Part shown: positions 26,759-35,579 of the stretch, piece by piece
Layout: the number at the start of each line of letters is the position of its first letter
Position numbering within the stretch: position 1 is the first letter of the stretch
Assembly (NCBI RefSeq): GCF_002831565.1
Contig: NZ_CP025096.1
Coordinates: forward strand, 5,695,014-5,759,013
Length of the DNA stretch: 64,000 nucleotides
Reading direction: 5' to 3'
From: Spirosoma pollinicola
GTDB taxonomy: Bacteria > Bacteroidota > Bacteroidia > Cytophagales > Spirosomataceae
Position numbers and translations under genes: made by a program
Notes under the pieces: model-generated
Databases searched by the model: none
Told to the model about the DNA's origin: nothing
What the model saw: the letters and a program-made list of their open reading frames with translations, nothing else

Positions 26759-26970
26759 TTTACACCATCTCCTCGTCTGCTGATAGCCAAACGGTAAAAT
26801 CTGCAGCAATACGGTCGGTTTCACGGGTGTGTGTAAATCCCAACCAAGGTGCCCACGTTGTTTTCAGTCACTTGCCTGACGAACCACAGCTTACGAATAT
26901 AACGCCCCACGGACTTTCCCCACCACAACACAGAGTTGTCACTTACTCAGAACATCAAATCTGGGCATAG
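26755..26970 (+). CDS. Small hypothetical protein, coupled to the excisionase-like gene
   Basis: This 71-residue frame starts with an ATGA overlap on the preceding stop codon, which suggests translational coupling. It has no recognisable domain, no signal peptide and low hydrophobicity. It could be a genuine small accessory protein or a chance frame; only the ATGA overlap supports it. Confidence 0.4.
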   Translation: MIYTISSSADSQTVKSAAIRSVSRVCVNPNQGAHVVFSHLPDEPQLTNITPHGLSPPQHRVVTYSEHQIWA

Positions 26971-27014
26971 CTTACCCATCGGTAAGGTATAAGTTCATCT
27001 CTAAAAAATCAACA

Positions 27015-27332
27015 ATGAAAATTCCTCAAAATACATATTCGTTCGCATATACTGCCAACCAGATAGGATTTCCGGGCGGAGCGCCAAACTTCATCTTTTG
27101 GTTGAGACGCCATCAATATCTTTTGGATGACTTGAGTCCGAATCTACCAGGTTTGAAGCTGGGTATATTTGCTCATCATACCCAGAAGCTACCTGGTATA
27201 TTAACTGACCATAACGAATCCGTGACGATCCCCCGACTGACTAAAAAAGGGCTGACATACTTTATTAATAAGTTTGAACGGAGTGATTTTTCCAACCTTG
27301 ATTCGGTCCTAACTGACAACCTTCTTTCATGA
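27015..27332 (+). CDS. Hypothetical protein upstream of the DUF3987 gene
   Basis: This 105-residue protein has no recognised family, signal peptide or membrane segment. It contains an aromatic N-terminal segment (YSFAYTANQIGFPGG) and basic stretches. Its stop codon overlaps the next start (ATGATGATGA), so the two are probably translated together as part of the replication/mobilisation module. Confidence 0.6.
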   Translation: MKIPQNTYSFAYTANQIGFPGGAPNFIFWLRRHQYLLDDLSPNLPGLKLGIFAHHTQKLPGILTDHNESVTIPRLTKKGLTYFINKFERSDFSNLDSVLTDNLLS

Positions 27333-28750
27333 TGATGACACAATCTGAAAATTCGAATTCTCCCGAAGAATTTACTCCGACAATAAACGGTAATGATATG
27401 TCAGCGGTTAGAGCGAAGCTACCTGAAATCCTTCGCCGATTACTAGCTCCCCACGAAGATGACAGCGAATTTATGACGGCTTTGATGACCACTCTTGTCG
27501 TCGCTGGTGGGTTGATTCCCAATGTATGGGCGACCTATGACCGACGCCGGATTTATAACATGCTCATGCTATTCGTGATATGTCCACCGGCCGGAGGGAA
27601 AGGTGTTGTTAGCTTAGGAGGTAAACTTTTAGAACGAATTAATAAACATCTCAGCGAGACGCACAAGGCCGACTTTGCTACATACCAGCACAGAATGGAA
27701 GAGTACCGGGCCACGCTGACATCAGATGAGTTAATTAAGCTGCCAAGTAAACCAAAACGGAGTCAGCTACTGGTGCCAGGCAATATCACCAGTTCAAAGT
27801 TGATTCAGCAAATAGCCGACAATGCTCCCTATCCGACGGTGATACTGGAAACCGAAGCCGATGTCTTGGCCGGTGCTTTTAAAAGTGATCATGGTCGGTT
27901 GATGAGTACTACTTTACGACAGGCGTACCACCATGAACGTATTTCGCTCGCTCGAAAGACAAATGATGAGCTAATTGAGATTGATACACCGAAAGTAGCT
28001 CTGGTGATTTCGGGTACCGACAATCAGGTTTTGTCGATCTTCAATGGTAATCAGGACGGGCTTTTCTCAAGGTTTATGTTTCTGCGAAATAATGCTAGTA
28101 TTAAGTGGCGTAGCGTTAAGCCCAAAGCCGGTGCAAAACCGTTAGATGATCATTATGAAGAATGGTCAGAACGGTTTTTCACGATATGGCAACAAGCTCA
28201 GAATCTACAGGCTGAGGTGACTTTCACAGAGTCTCATTGGGATGTACTCGACAAGTTCGGGGAGGGGAACCAAGCAGCCAGCTATTTGACGGGTGGTGAC
28301 TACTCTGTAGGTATTGCCCGGCGACATGCGCTAATGGTTATTCGAATGGCCATGACGCTCTCTTTCTTTCGCCGTATAAACCCAGATACAGACGACATTG
28401 GAGATTTGGTCAGTGATTGGGATTGCAAAGACGAGGACTTTGATTTGGCACTACTGCTAACCGAACAATCCTTTCAAATGAGTCTTTCTCTGTTCAAAGC
28501 GATGCCACAGGCAATGAATGTGCGTTTTGAAAACACCAAACGAACAGCTTTTTGGGCAGCTTTACCCACGCACTTCGAGATGGGGGAAGCCACTCTTACC
28601 GCAAACGAACTAGGTATAGCAGAACGTACGAAAACCCGATGGATCAGTGGGTTTCGTGGTACGGGTATGCTAGAACAGATGGGTCGTGGTGAATATAGAA
28701 AAACAGGTATGGCGACTGTGGCTACAGTGGCGTTAAGCTTAGTCGCTTAA
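27329..28750 (+). CDS. DUF3987-family primase/helicase-like protein
   Basis: DUF3987 proteins are P-loop proteins found on Bacteroidota plasmids, integrative elements and phages, usually next to primase or mobilisation genes. This 473-residue copy keeps the family pattern: an N-terminal region leading to a Walker A-like CPPAGGKGVVS (about residue 87), VPGNITSSKLIQQIADN, VILETEADVLAG, the LRQAYHHERISLARK segment, VALVISGTDNQVLSIF and GLFSRFMFLR. A C-terminal winged-helix-like part follows. The CHC2-type primase and relaxase that often follow in mobilisable elements are missing. The final residues are a Val/Ala/Thr-rich tail that recurs as decayed copies downstream. Confidence 0.85.
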   Translation: MMMTQSENSNSPEEFTPTINGNDMSAVRAKLPEILRRLLAPHEDDSEFMTALMTTLVVAGGLIPNVWATYDRRRIYNMLMLFVICPPAGGKGVVSLGGKLLERINKHLSETHKADFATYQHRMEEYRATLTSDELIKLPSKPKRSQLLVPGNITSSKLIQQIADNAPYPTVILETEADVLAGAFKSDHGRLMSTTLRQAYHHERISLARKTNDELIEIDTPKVALVISGTDNQVLSIFNGNQDGLFSRFMFLRNNASIKWRSVKPKAGAKPLDDHYEEWSERFFTIWQQAQNLQAEVTFTESHWDVLDKFGEGNQAASYLTGGDYSVGIARRHALMVIRMAMTLSFFRRINPDTDDIGDLVSDWDCKDEDFDLALLLTEQSFQMSLSLFKAMPQAMNVRFENTKRTAFWAALPTHFEMGEATLTANELGIAERTKTRWISGFRGTGMLEQMGRGEYRKTGMATVATVALSLVA

Positions 28751-28891
28751 AAGCTTTACCTTGAAGGTTGCGTAATGTTCACAGGTGATTGTGCTTCTAG
28801 TTGCCTGTGAGCCTTGCAGCCAAAAAGCCATTGCGCCACTACGGCCATGACGCTATTTTTAGTAATCCGTATTAATGTACGACTAGTGAAA

Positions 28892-28927
28892 CGCCCGAAC
28901 AGACTAATTTCTGGATCGGGCGTTTTT
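28892..28927 (+). terminator. Terminator of the left-end island operon
   Basis: A hairpin (CGCCCGA, 17-nt loop, TCGGGCG) is followed by TTTTTG. It lies about 140 bp after the DUF3987 stop and probably ends the transcript that starts with the integrase or excisionase gene. Confidence 0.75.
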
Positions 28928-29140
28928 GTCTAAGAGAGCCAATGTACGCTGTCGTATCACTGTTCATAACGCATTGGACAGTTCCGTTTTGACTGTAGAT
29001 AAGCATTGTCGTGATGTTCGCTGTTTTAACCAGAGCGTTATTGTTTAGACGAACCCAGCGTTATAATTTATATTGCCACCCCCCTTTCGCCTGAATGATC
29101 CAGATAGTTAACATTCTAATTTTGGTAAGCTTAACTGGGT
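28928..29140. other. Non-coding gap after the integrase operon
   Basis: With the 140 bp before the terminator, this makes a stretch of about 390 bp without a gene. I see no tRNA, no clear promoter and no reading frame worth calling. Confidence 0.35.
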
Positions 29141-29467
29141 TTAGCGCAAATGCTCTTTTAGTTTTTCATGATGTTGAATTGATCTATTAATCATATTTAT
29201 ACATAGATATATGTCTTCTTTGAATGCCTGTAATAACTTAATTCGTGCTTCTAACTGCTCTACGTGTACCTCCAGTTGCTTCACGCGTATCTTTAACTGT
29301 TCTTTTTCGGGTACCTCTAAAACGTTAGTATCACATTTCAAATATTCATATAATGTCCGCACGCTGATACCATATTCCAGGGCAATCTGAACGTTTGTCT
29401 TTCCAGTGTTCTTCTTTTCCTCTTTAATCGACCGGATAATCGCTTCACGGCTTTTTTTCGTTAACAT
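29141..29467 (-). CDS. Small helix-turn-helix protein with coiled-coil tail
   Basis: This 108-residue protein has an HTH of the resolvase/transposase type at about residues 24-44 (NVQIALEYGISVRTLYEYLK), then a heptad-like Leu-rich coiled coil (LKIRVKQLEVHVEQLEARIK, about 58-78). The combination suggests a dimeric DNA-binding regulator, or a derived transposase orfA-type protein. It is the only minus-strand gene in the left third of the island, facing the integrase operon. The exact family is not recognised. Confidence 0.65.
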   Translation of the reverse strand: MLTKKSREAIIRSIKEEKKNTGKTNVQIALEYGISVRTLYEYLKCDTNVLEVPEKEQLKIRVKQLEVHVEQLEARIKLLQAFKEDIYLCINMINRSIQHHEKLKEHLR

Positions 29468-30083
29468 GTTATAGATTAATGTGTGTACGCCGTGAAAGTA
29501 TCAAACCTTCACATAAGATAAAAGGCACCCCCGAATCCAATATACCGAATTAAAATATTGTAGATCAGTACATTATGTAGAGGTTAAGTGCATTATGTAG
29601 AGCTTTCCACTACGGTTAAACCAAGGCCGAAATGTTTGCATTAAACATCATTATATTATTAATAGATAATCACGAAAAAGTAAAAGCCATTCTGGAATTA
29701 CACTGCGGATTCTGGAAAGATGTTGTAGAACTTATGCGAGTAGAATAGTTATGAAATTTACTATACGGCTTATGATGCAATATGTGCCACCATGCATCTG
29801 GTTCGTCTATGAGAGAGGTTGTAACCGAAAGGGTAGAAGCAATACCTATTTCGATACATACATCAGCGTACGGGGCACAGTGTAACAAGGTTGCTTCGAG
29901 GATAGAATAGTAGGCAGGAAGGAGAAGTGGTCATGTCTCATCAGCGTCCAGTAAGCACATTCAGTAAATAACTGATGGCTTCTGTGTGAATCAACTATAA
30001 ACTAAGCCTAAAAGCAGGTGTGGCGGCTGTGGCCTTAATGGCTATAGTGGCGTTAGCGAGTCCAGGCGTAGCTACTTACTAGT
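29468..30083. other. Degenerate stretch holding a diverged repeat and a DUF3987-like tail fragment
   Basis: No intact gene is visible in about 600 bp. Positions 29771-29870 are a diverged copy of 34894-34993. Positions 30011-30081 can be read as KAGVAAVALMAIVALASPGV then a stop, resembling the last residues of the DUF3987 protein (KTGMATVATVALSLVA). Both point to remnants of duplicated element DNA. Confidence 0.4.
29771..29870 (+). repeat. Diverged repeat, copy A
   Basis: Starts TATGATGCAATATGTGCCAC and shares the order of conserved blocks (GCCACCATG, CTGGT-CGT, GAGAG-TTGT, ATACCTATTTCG-TACA, CATCAGC) with copy B at 34894-34993. Copy A has an open frame of 37 codons here; copy B is interrupted. 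Confidence 0.6.
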
Positions 30084-31191
30084 GAATGCCTCGATATGCG
30101 TGACAACCGGGGTAAACGACAGTCGCTGGCCTTAGTACCGACAGGACTCTTTGCCATCCTGTGTTGCGGACGAGATGGCAACTTATCCCAACTTCACCGG
30201 CATATGGTAAACCACTTTAAGAGCTTGCTCGAAGCAACCCGACTTGCTGATCATAAATCCATTTCACGCGTTCAACTCCCCATCCTACTGGCTAAAGTTA
30301 ACGGATTGTGCTTCGCTCATCCCCTCTTTGAGTGGTGTGGTGTTAACCTCGACTAGGCCCAAAAACGAGGGTTTTTCCTTGATGGAAAAGAACTGTGTGG
30401 CAGCATTCAACTCGGTCACACCCGTAGGCAAGTACTCGTCTCGGCACTTTATCTCCAAATCCATCAAGTCGTCGCTCAGGCTTATTATTGTGGGGCCAAA
30501 GAAAGTGAACGGCCTGCTGTGGCTACGCTGATAGAAACTCAACACCTGGCCCACCAGGAACTTACGTTGGACGCCCTGCATTTGATCCCCTCGACGCTAG
30601 ACCTAATTCATACGGGAGGAGGGCGATATGTGGTGGTACTAAAGCCTAATCAGCCTCATCTGTATCGCACAGGTACCCTGACAGATTTGTTCAGTGTAGC
30701 TAATTATGAACGGGTTGATGCTAAGACCAAGCAACACGGGCGAGTTGAGCAACGCCGGTGCCGTTGTTTCAAGATGAATGCGTCATCGGCGGCTGTTCGC
30801 TGGCAAAAAAGTGGAATGTGTACCCTACTTTGTGTGGTGCGGAGCCGGGAGATATCGGGCCTTATGAGTAAGGAAGTCAGTTACTATGTGAGCAACCATA
30901 CTCCTACGAATCAGGCGCAGGCTGATGAGTTATTTAATGCGATACGGGGTCATTGCCGGGCCGCCGTTGCGGGGCGTCGGGGTGATACATCACAAACGGG
31001 ATGTCAGTCTGTCGGAAGACGGCTTACGGACTGGCAAAGCAGCAGTAAATCGTCTACTAGGTAGCCTACGTACGCTGGTTACGAATTTGTTGGAAAGTAT
31101 GAACGTCAAGAATATGGCAGCTCAGATTGATACGTTTGCCGATAAATTCACTACGCTAATTCAAGTTTTGACCCAGCAAATGGTTTTATAA
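30084..31191 (+). pseudogene. ISAs1-family transposase, inactivated by a nonsense codon and a frameshift
   Basis: The order of conserved ISAs1 blocks is visible: LDMRDNRGKRQSLALV at the start, RGFFLDGKELCGSIQL, a VVVLKPNQPHLY block, HGRVEQRRCRCF, then HHKRDVSLSEDGLRTGKAA, LLGSLRTLVTNLLES and NMAAQIDTFADKF. Reading frame 1 is interrupted by an in-frame TAG at 30354-30356 (after GVNLD) and resumes in the same frame. A frameshift occurs near 30955-30985, between FNAIRGH and HHKRDVSL. The N-terminal residues are also missing. No terminal inverted repeats were identified. The copy cannot make an active transposase. Confidence 0.82.
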
Positions 31192-31572
31192 GATAGTCCT
31201 GCTGAGAGCCGTAATCCGAATATTAAGAGATACTGTCAGGCCTATCAAATTTTTTAGCTTGTCGGAAGCCTAATGAACTGACTTTTGAGTGCGAGGATAG
31301 TTGATGATTAGGAGGTAGTGTACTTTAATAACTAATTCGAGGCTGAGAGCAACGGCTTCATTTATCACACCTTCAGGTTTATTGTTCCAAAATAGACCCT
31401 ATACACCTCAATGTCCCAAATTCGATGACACATTTCCCCAATCTGACATTACGTTGCTGAGGAAAAAGGTACCTTTAGTCCACCCAACCGGGGTGCTCTG
31501 GCTACTCTCTTTGACCGTCGAGTTGACTGGCCGACTATCCTGCCCGTCTAAATCCGTTTTAACGTATTCTCT
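31192..31572. other. Leader region of the repeat-protein gene
   Basis: This 381-bp gap lies between the dead transposase and the repeat-protein start codon. It presumably holds the promoter of the downstream gene, but I find no convincing TAnnTTTG box, RNA gene or additional reading frame. Confidence 0.35.
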
Positions 31573-33756
31573 ATGCATTTTCGCTACAAATATGTTGCCT
31601 TGGGGCTAGTATATTTATCACGTCTGAGCAATCCCCTATTGGCACAAACCAACTACGTGGCTAACACGGCCAACTCCGCCACACCTGGCACCTACAATAT
31701 CTTAGTGGGGCCATTTGCGGGCTATAGTAACACGACGGGGTATAATAATGCCTTTCTGGGCTATGAGGCGGGCTATTTTAACACGACGGGGTCCGGCAAC
31801 GCCTTTCTGGGCTATCAGGCGGGCCGACTAAACACGACGGGGTCTAACAATGCCTTTCTGGGCTTACAGGCGGGCTATGGTAACACGACGGGCAATAGCA
31901 ATGCCTTTATGGGCTATCAGGCGGGCTTTTTTAACACGACGGGGTCCGGCAATGCCTTCATTGGCAGTCTGGCGGGCAATTTCAACACGACGGGGTCCGG
32001 CAATGCCTTTATGGGCAATATGGCGGGCCGACTAAACACGACGGGGTCTAACAATGCCTTTCTGGGCGCTAGTGCGGGCAATTTCAACACGACGGGCAAT
32101 GGTAATGCCTTCATTGGCAATTATGCGGGCTATAGTAACACGACGGGGTCTAATAATGCCTTTATGGGCTTTCAGGCGGGCTATTTTAACACGACGGGGT
32201 TCGGCAATGCCTTTATAGGCAATATGGCGGGCTATAGGAACACGACGGGCAATAACAATGCCTTTATGGGCAATATGACGGGCTTTTTTAATACGACGGG
32301 GTTTAACAATGTCTTCATTGGCACTAGTGCGGGCAACAGTAACACGACGGGCAATAGCAATGCCTTTATGGGCTATAATGCGGGCTATAGTAACACGACG
32401 GGGTCTAATAATGCCTTCATTGGCACTAGTGCAGGCAATAGTAACACGACAGGCAATAGCAATGCCTTTATGGGCTATGAGGCGGGCATATTTAACACGA
32501 CGGGGTCCGGCAATGCCTTCATTGGCACTAGTGCGGGCAATTACAACACGACAGGCAATAGCAATGCCTTTATGGGCTTTCTGGCGGGCTATTTTAACAC
32601 GACGGGGTCTTACAATGCCTTTATGGGCACTTATGCGGGCCTACTAAACACGACAGGGTCTTTCAATGCCTTTCTGGGCTATGAGGCGGGTAAGAATAAC
32701 ACGACGGGCTATAATAATGTGGCTCTGGGAGTTCGGGCAGCTAATTTAAATCAAACAGGTAAGAATAACGTCATGCTGGGCGATTCAGCGGGCATTAACA
32801 ATACGGCTTCCGGTAACCTCTTTGTAGGTTCCAAAGCTGGCTTTGCCAACACGACCAATACGCTGAACACCTATCTAGGTTTCCAAACTGGCTTCAACGC
32901 TCTGGCCGATTCGAACACCTTTGTCGGCTACCGAGCAGGCTATCAGAACACCACCGGCCAAGGCAATACCTTCTTCGGGGTCAACGCCGGGCGCAATATC
33001 TCCACCGGCTCCCGCAACACCATTATTGGCAACAAAGCCGGGCCGGTCTCGGTCAACAGTGATGACAACGTCTACCTGGGTTTCAATACCGGCCAGCACG
33101 ATCAGGGCAACCAAAACACGCTTCTGGGCAACCAGACGGATGTACTTTCGCCTGATGCCCAACACCCGCTGCATCATGCAACGGCCATTGGCTACGGAGC
33201 TACGGTGGCCGTCAGTGATGCGGTGGTGCTGGGACATCAGGCCAATGTTGGCATCGGCACATCGGCTCCCACGGCACGGCTCCACATCCGCAGCGCCCAG
33301 GCGAATGAATCAGGAATTCGACTGGAGAGCCTCACCGACCAAAGCCCGGCGGTGGCCACCACCGATCGGTTTCTGAGTGTCGACAGTCAGGGCGGTGTTG
33401 TACTGAGCCGGTATCGGGTACAGGTAGAGCGGGTCGAAGATTGGTCGGATAAGGTGTTTGGGGCCGGGTATCGCCTGCCACCTTTATCGGAAATAGCAAG
33501 CTATGTCCAAACGCATCAGCACTTGCCAGGTGTACCTTCGGCACAGGAGATGATCGCTACGGGCATAGATGCGGCTCAACTCAATGCCAAACTGCTGGAA
33601 AAAATAGAAGAATTGACTCTCTATCTCATTGCTATGAAGCAAGAGCTAGGTGATCTGAAGCAGCAAGACCAGCAGCACAACCAGTTGATTACTCAGCAGG
33701 CCAGTCGTATTGAAGAGATGGAAATTCGGCAACTCCCGGCAAAAAACCGTCGTTGA
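31573..33756 (+). CDS. Secreted repeat protein with YadA-head-like NTTG repeats and tail-fibre-type C-terminus
   Basis: A signal peptide (cut after NPLLAQ) is followed by about 26 tandem repeats of 16-17 residues, typified by NTTGSGNAFLGYQAG, from about residue 53 to 490. The pattern resembles the left-handed beta-roll of YadA/Hia-type heads. The C-terminal 150 residues have the common Bacteroidota fibre terminus (VERVEDWSDKVFGAGYRLPP, HQHLPGVPSAQEMIATGID, LLEKIEELTLYLI) and a coiled coil that would trimerise. It is probably a surface or extracellular fibre, perhaps an adhesin. Nineteen to twenty repeats are nearly identical at DNA level, so the length is likely to vary by recombination. It is island cargo. 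Confidence 0.83.
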   Translation: MHFRYKYVALGLVYLSRLSNPLLAQTNYVANTANSATPGTYNILVGPFAGYSNTTGYNNAFLGYEAGYFNTTGSGNAFLGYQAGRLNTTGSNNAFLGLQAGYGNTTGNSNAFMGYQAGFFNTTGSGNAFIGSLAGNFNTTGSGNAFMGNMAGRLNTTGSNNAFLGASAGNFNTTGNGNAFIGNYAGYSNTTGSNNAFMGFQAGYFNTTGFGNAFIGNMAGYRNTTGNNNAFMGNMTGFFNTTGFNNVFIGTSAGNSNTTGNSNAFMGYNAGYSNTTGSNNAFIGTSAGNSNTTGNSNAFMGYEAGIFNTTGSGNAFIGTSAGNYNTTGNSNAFMGFLAGYFNTTGSYNAFMGTYAGLLNTTGSFNAFLGYEAGKNNTTGYNNVALGVRAANLNQTGKNNVMLGDSAGINNTASGNLFVGSKAGFANTTNTLNTYLGFQTGFNALADSNTFVGYRAGYQNTTGQGNTFFGVNAGRNISTGSRNTIIGNKAGPVSVNSDDNVYLGFNTGQHDQGNQNTLLGNQTDVLSPDAQHPLHHATAIGYGATVAVSDAVVLGHQANVGIGTSAPTARLHIRSAQANESGIRLESLTDQSPAVATTDRFLSVDSQGGVVLSRYRVQVERVEDWSDKVFGAGYRLPPLSEIASYVQTHQHLPGVPSAQEMIATGIDAAQLNAKLLEKIEELTLYLIAMKQELGDLKQQDQQHNQLITQQASRIEEMEIRQLPAKNRR
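31729..33043 (+). repeat. 51-bp tandem repeats encoding NTTG units
   Basis: Each unit is 51 bp and begins AACACGACGGG. Units up to about 32750 are nearly identical and later units are diverged. Units 12-17 also form a 102-bp higher-order repeat, alternating AFIGTSAGN and AFMG types, evidence of recent duplication within the array. Confidence 0.9.
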
Positions 33757-34207
33757 TACCGGACCATGGCTCTTCCGTATGAAGTACTTGTGAAACTGGA
33801 AGCAGATAATAAATAAGGGTTTTCTAATAAAAAGACAGCAAATCATAGGGCGGTCCCGACTGATGATACAGGTTGAACGGATTTTCACGGCAACAACGAC
33901 AGTATAAAACAGGTTTTATCAGCACAAATCCGTCCAATCTGTGTCATGGCAACGGTCAACCGTCAGCGTTCCAATTTTAGTCATCATTGGGTGAATCCAA
34001 TTTTTATAAGAAAGCCCTGCTAGTGAATAAAGGTATAACGTCTCTTACACACCCTGTGCTACGTGGGTGATGTATGGTTTAAAAAGTTTCTCCACCCTTT
34101 ACGCACTCATTCGCGAGTATATACTACCATTTGGGCCCCTTGCAAAAGGTCACAAAGAAGCCCTCATATTGTCTCGATTGCCCCCCATGTAGGTACCTTG
34201 TCCGTTT
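33757..34207. other. Non-coding gap
   Basis: Nothing convincing is visible in this stretch of about 450 bp: no RNA gene, and only short frames. The promoter-like box of the next gene lies at its right edge. Confidence 0.35.
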
Positions 34208-34215
34208 TAACTTTG
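34208..34215 (+). promoter_or_regulatory. Candidate -7 box of the reductase gene
   Basis: TAACTTTG matches TAnnTTTG and lies 28 bp before the start codon of the DHFR-family gene. No well-spaced -33 TTG is evident. Confidence 0.45.
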
Positions 34216-34243
34216 TGCAAACATCAAACGGATAGCAACCGAA

Positions 34244-34819
34244 ATGAGAAAGATCAGAGTCATGGAACATATCTCACTGGACGGTGTAATCCAGCATGAA
34301 GACGGCGAAGATTTCGAGTATGGCGATTGGACGGCACCCTATCGAAGTTCAGCCGGGTTAGAGGCCGTCGTGGAGGCACAGGGAAGCCGCTTCGATCTGC
34401 TACTTGGCCGACGTACTTACGATATATGGGCTGACTACTGGCCTAAAGCCGACAATAGTCCGATAGCGAATAGTCTGAATGGGGCAACCAAATTCGTAGT
34501 GACCCATAGGCCGGACAGTCTCGAATGGGCCCCGGTCGAGGACTTAGGTGCGGATCCCATTAAGAGTATTCGTAGCCTAAAGTCAACGGACGGCCCTGAT
34601 CTGATCGTCTGGGGAAGTTCAACGCTGACGTCCACGTTGCTCAACCATGGATTGGTCGACGAAGTTGTGTTGCTAGTCTATCCGGTCTTGCTAGGCCGGG
34701 GTAAACGCTTTTTTTCGGACAGTGCCGACCCATGCGAACTGGCTTTGGTCAGCACGAAGGTTACGTCCACGGGCGTGCTCATAAACACGTACCGGCATGT
34801 GGGATCGCTGCGAACCTAA
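34244..34819 (+). CDS. Dihydrofolate reductase-family protein (RibD C-terminal type)
   Basis: This 191-residue protein has the DHFR/RibD C-terminal fold seen in YyaP/YwjB-type oxidoreductases. Landmarks are MEHISLDGVIQ at the start, DLLLGRRTYDIWADYWP around residue 56, a nucleotide-binding VWGSSTLTSTLLNHGLVDEV near residue 125 and PVLLGRGKRFF near residue 148. It is likely a stand-alone NADPH-dependent reductase of unknown substrate. It has its own promoter-like box and no operon partner, so it is probably passenger cargo. Confidence 0.88.
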   Translation: MRKIRVMEHISLDGVIQHEDGEDFEYGDWTAPYRSSAGLEAVVEAQGSRFDLLLGRRTYDIWADYWPKADNSPIANSLNGATKFVVTHRPDSLEWAPVEDLGADPIKSIRSLKSTDGPDLIVWGSSTLTSTLLNHGLVDEVVLLVYPVLLGRGKRFFSDSADPCELALVSTKVTSTGVLINTYRHVGSLRT

Positions 34820-35579
34820 GTCTGCTATTGGAAAAACGAAATAAGTTTGTCTCCTGACCGAAATCTACAATGATTATAACTGTTGATCTTAATTATGATG
34901 CAGCAGAAGCCACCATGTACCTGGTGCGTATGTAAGAGAGATTGTCCCCTAAATAGTTAAGGCGATACCTATTTCGGTACACTCATCAGCTCACAGACGA
35001 TAATCCTTGGAATAGCTATAGCAACTCTGGCATTAATGGCTATAATCACATTTGCGATCAATGAGTTGCTAAAATCCGTGCTCAAACCTCAAAATAACAA
35101 CACCCACCACACAACTTTGTCCGGCTCTACAACTGGTAACAGTTAACTAGGATCGAAACGATGAACCGATTTTGACAAATCCAGGTGTGCTTCCTGTTCT
35201 TCGAACGGGATATCGTTAAACTGGTAAGGCATGCGCGTACGAGTGTATACCACCGTCCTCTTATTATTCAAACGGATTATGCCCTGGTCAAATCACTGTG
35301 CCTATGTAATACCTAATACATGGCTATAATCTAACGGTATCAACTTTTTTCAGCTCATAGGGGCCCATTCGGCGTGACCGGGGATTCTCAAAAAAATGAT
35401 AAAAATTTTGGGCAGATTTCCCTCTGTGCTTTCCCGTGTGCATACCGCCTACGTCCCCTCCCCCGGTCTACCAGTTAGCTACCCTTACCCCCCCCCCGTC
35501 TTTCAGATAAATCGCTTCGAGTTAACCCCCCAAACGGTAACTGCCGTAGAGTTAACCGAGTACGCTTTTGAGGTAAGCC
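34820..35579. other. Non-coding region with repeat copy B and a C10 tract
   Basis: About 760 bp without a supported gene. Positions 34894-34993 are the second copy of the diverged repeat. Positions 35011-35060 resemble the Val/Ala/Thr tail-coding fragment at 30011-30060. A run of ten cytosines (35488-35497) lies about 83 bp before the ATPase start. Confidence 0.4.
34894..34993 (+). repeat. Diverged repeat, copy B
   Basis: Starts TATGATGCAGCAGAAGCCAC and aligns with copy A (29771-29870) over about 100 bp with many substitutions but few gaps. Its frame is broken by stops, so it looks decayed. Confidence 0.6.

Noticed and set aside
29670..29888. 72-codon minus-strand frame over repeat copy A
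   Set aside because: The matching frame is not conserved in copy B, so coding is not supported.
31729..33043. Regular 51-bp repeats as a possible CRISPR array
   Set aside because: The repeats are in frame within a long coding sequence, have no unique spacers, and encode a conserved peptide unit.
34063..34299. 78-codon frame before the DHFR-family gene
   Set aside because: Overlaps the reductase start in another frame and has no recognisable content.
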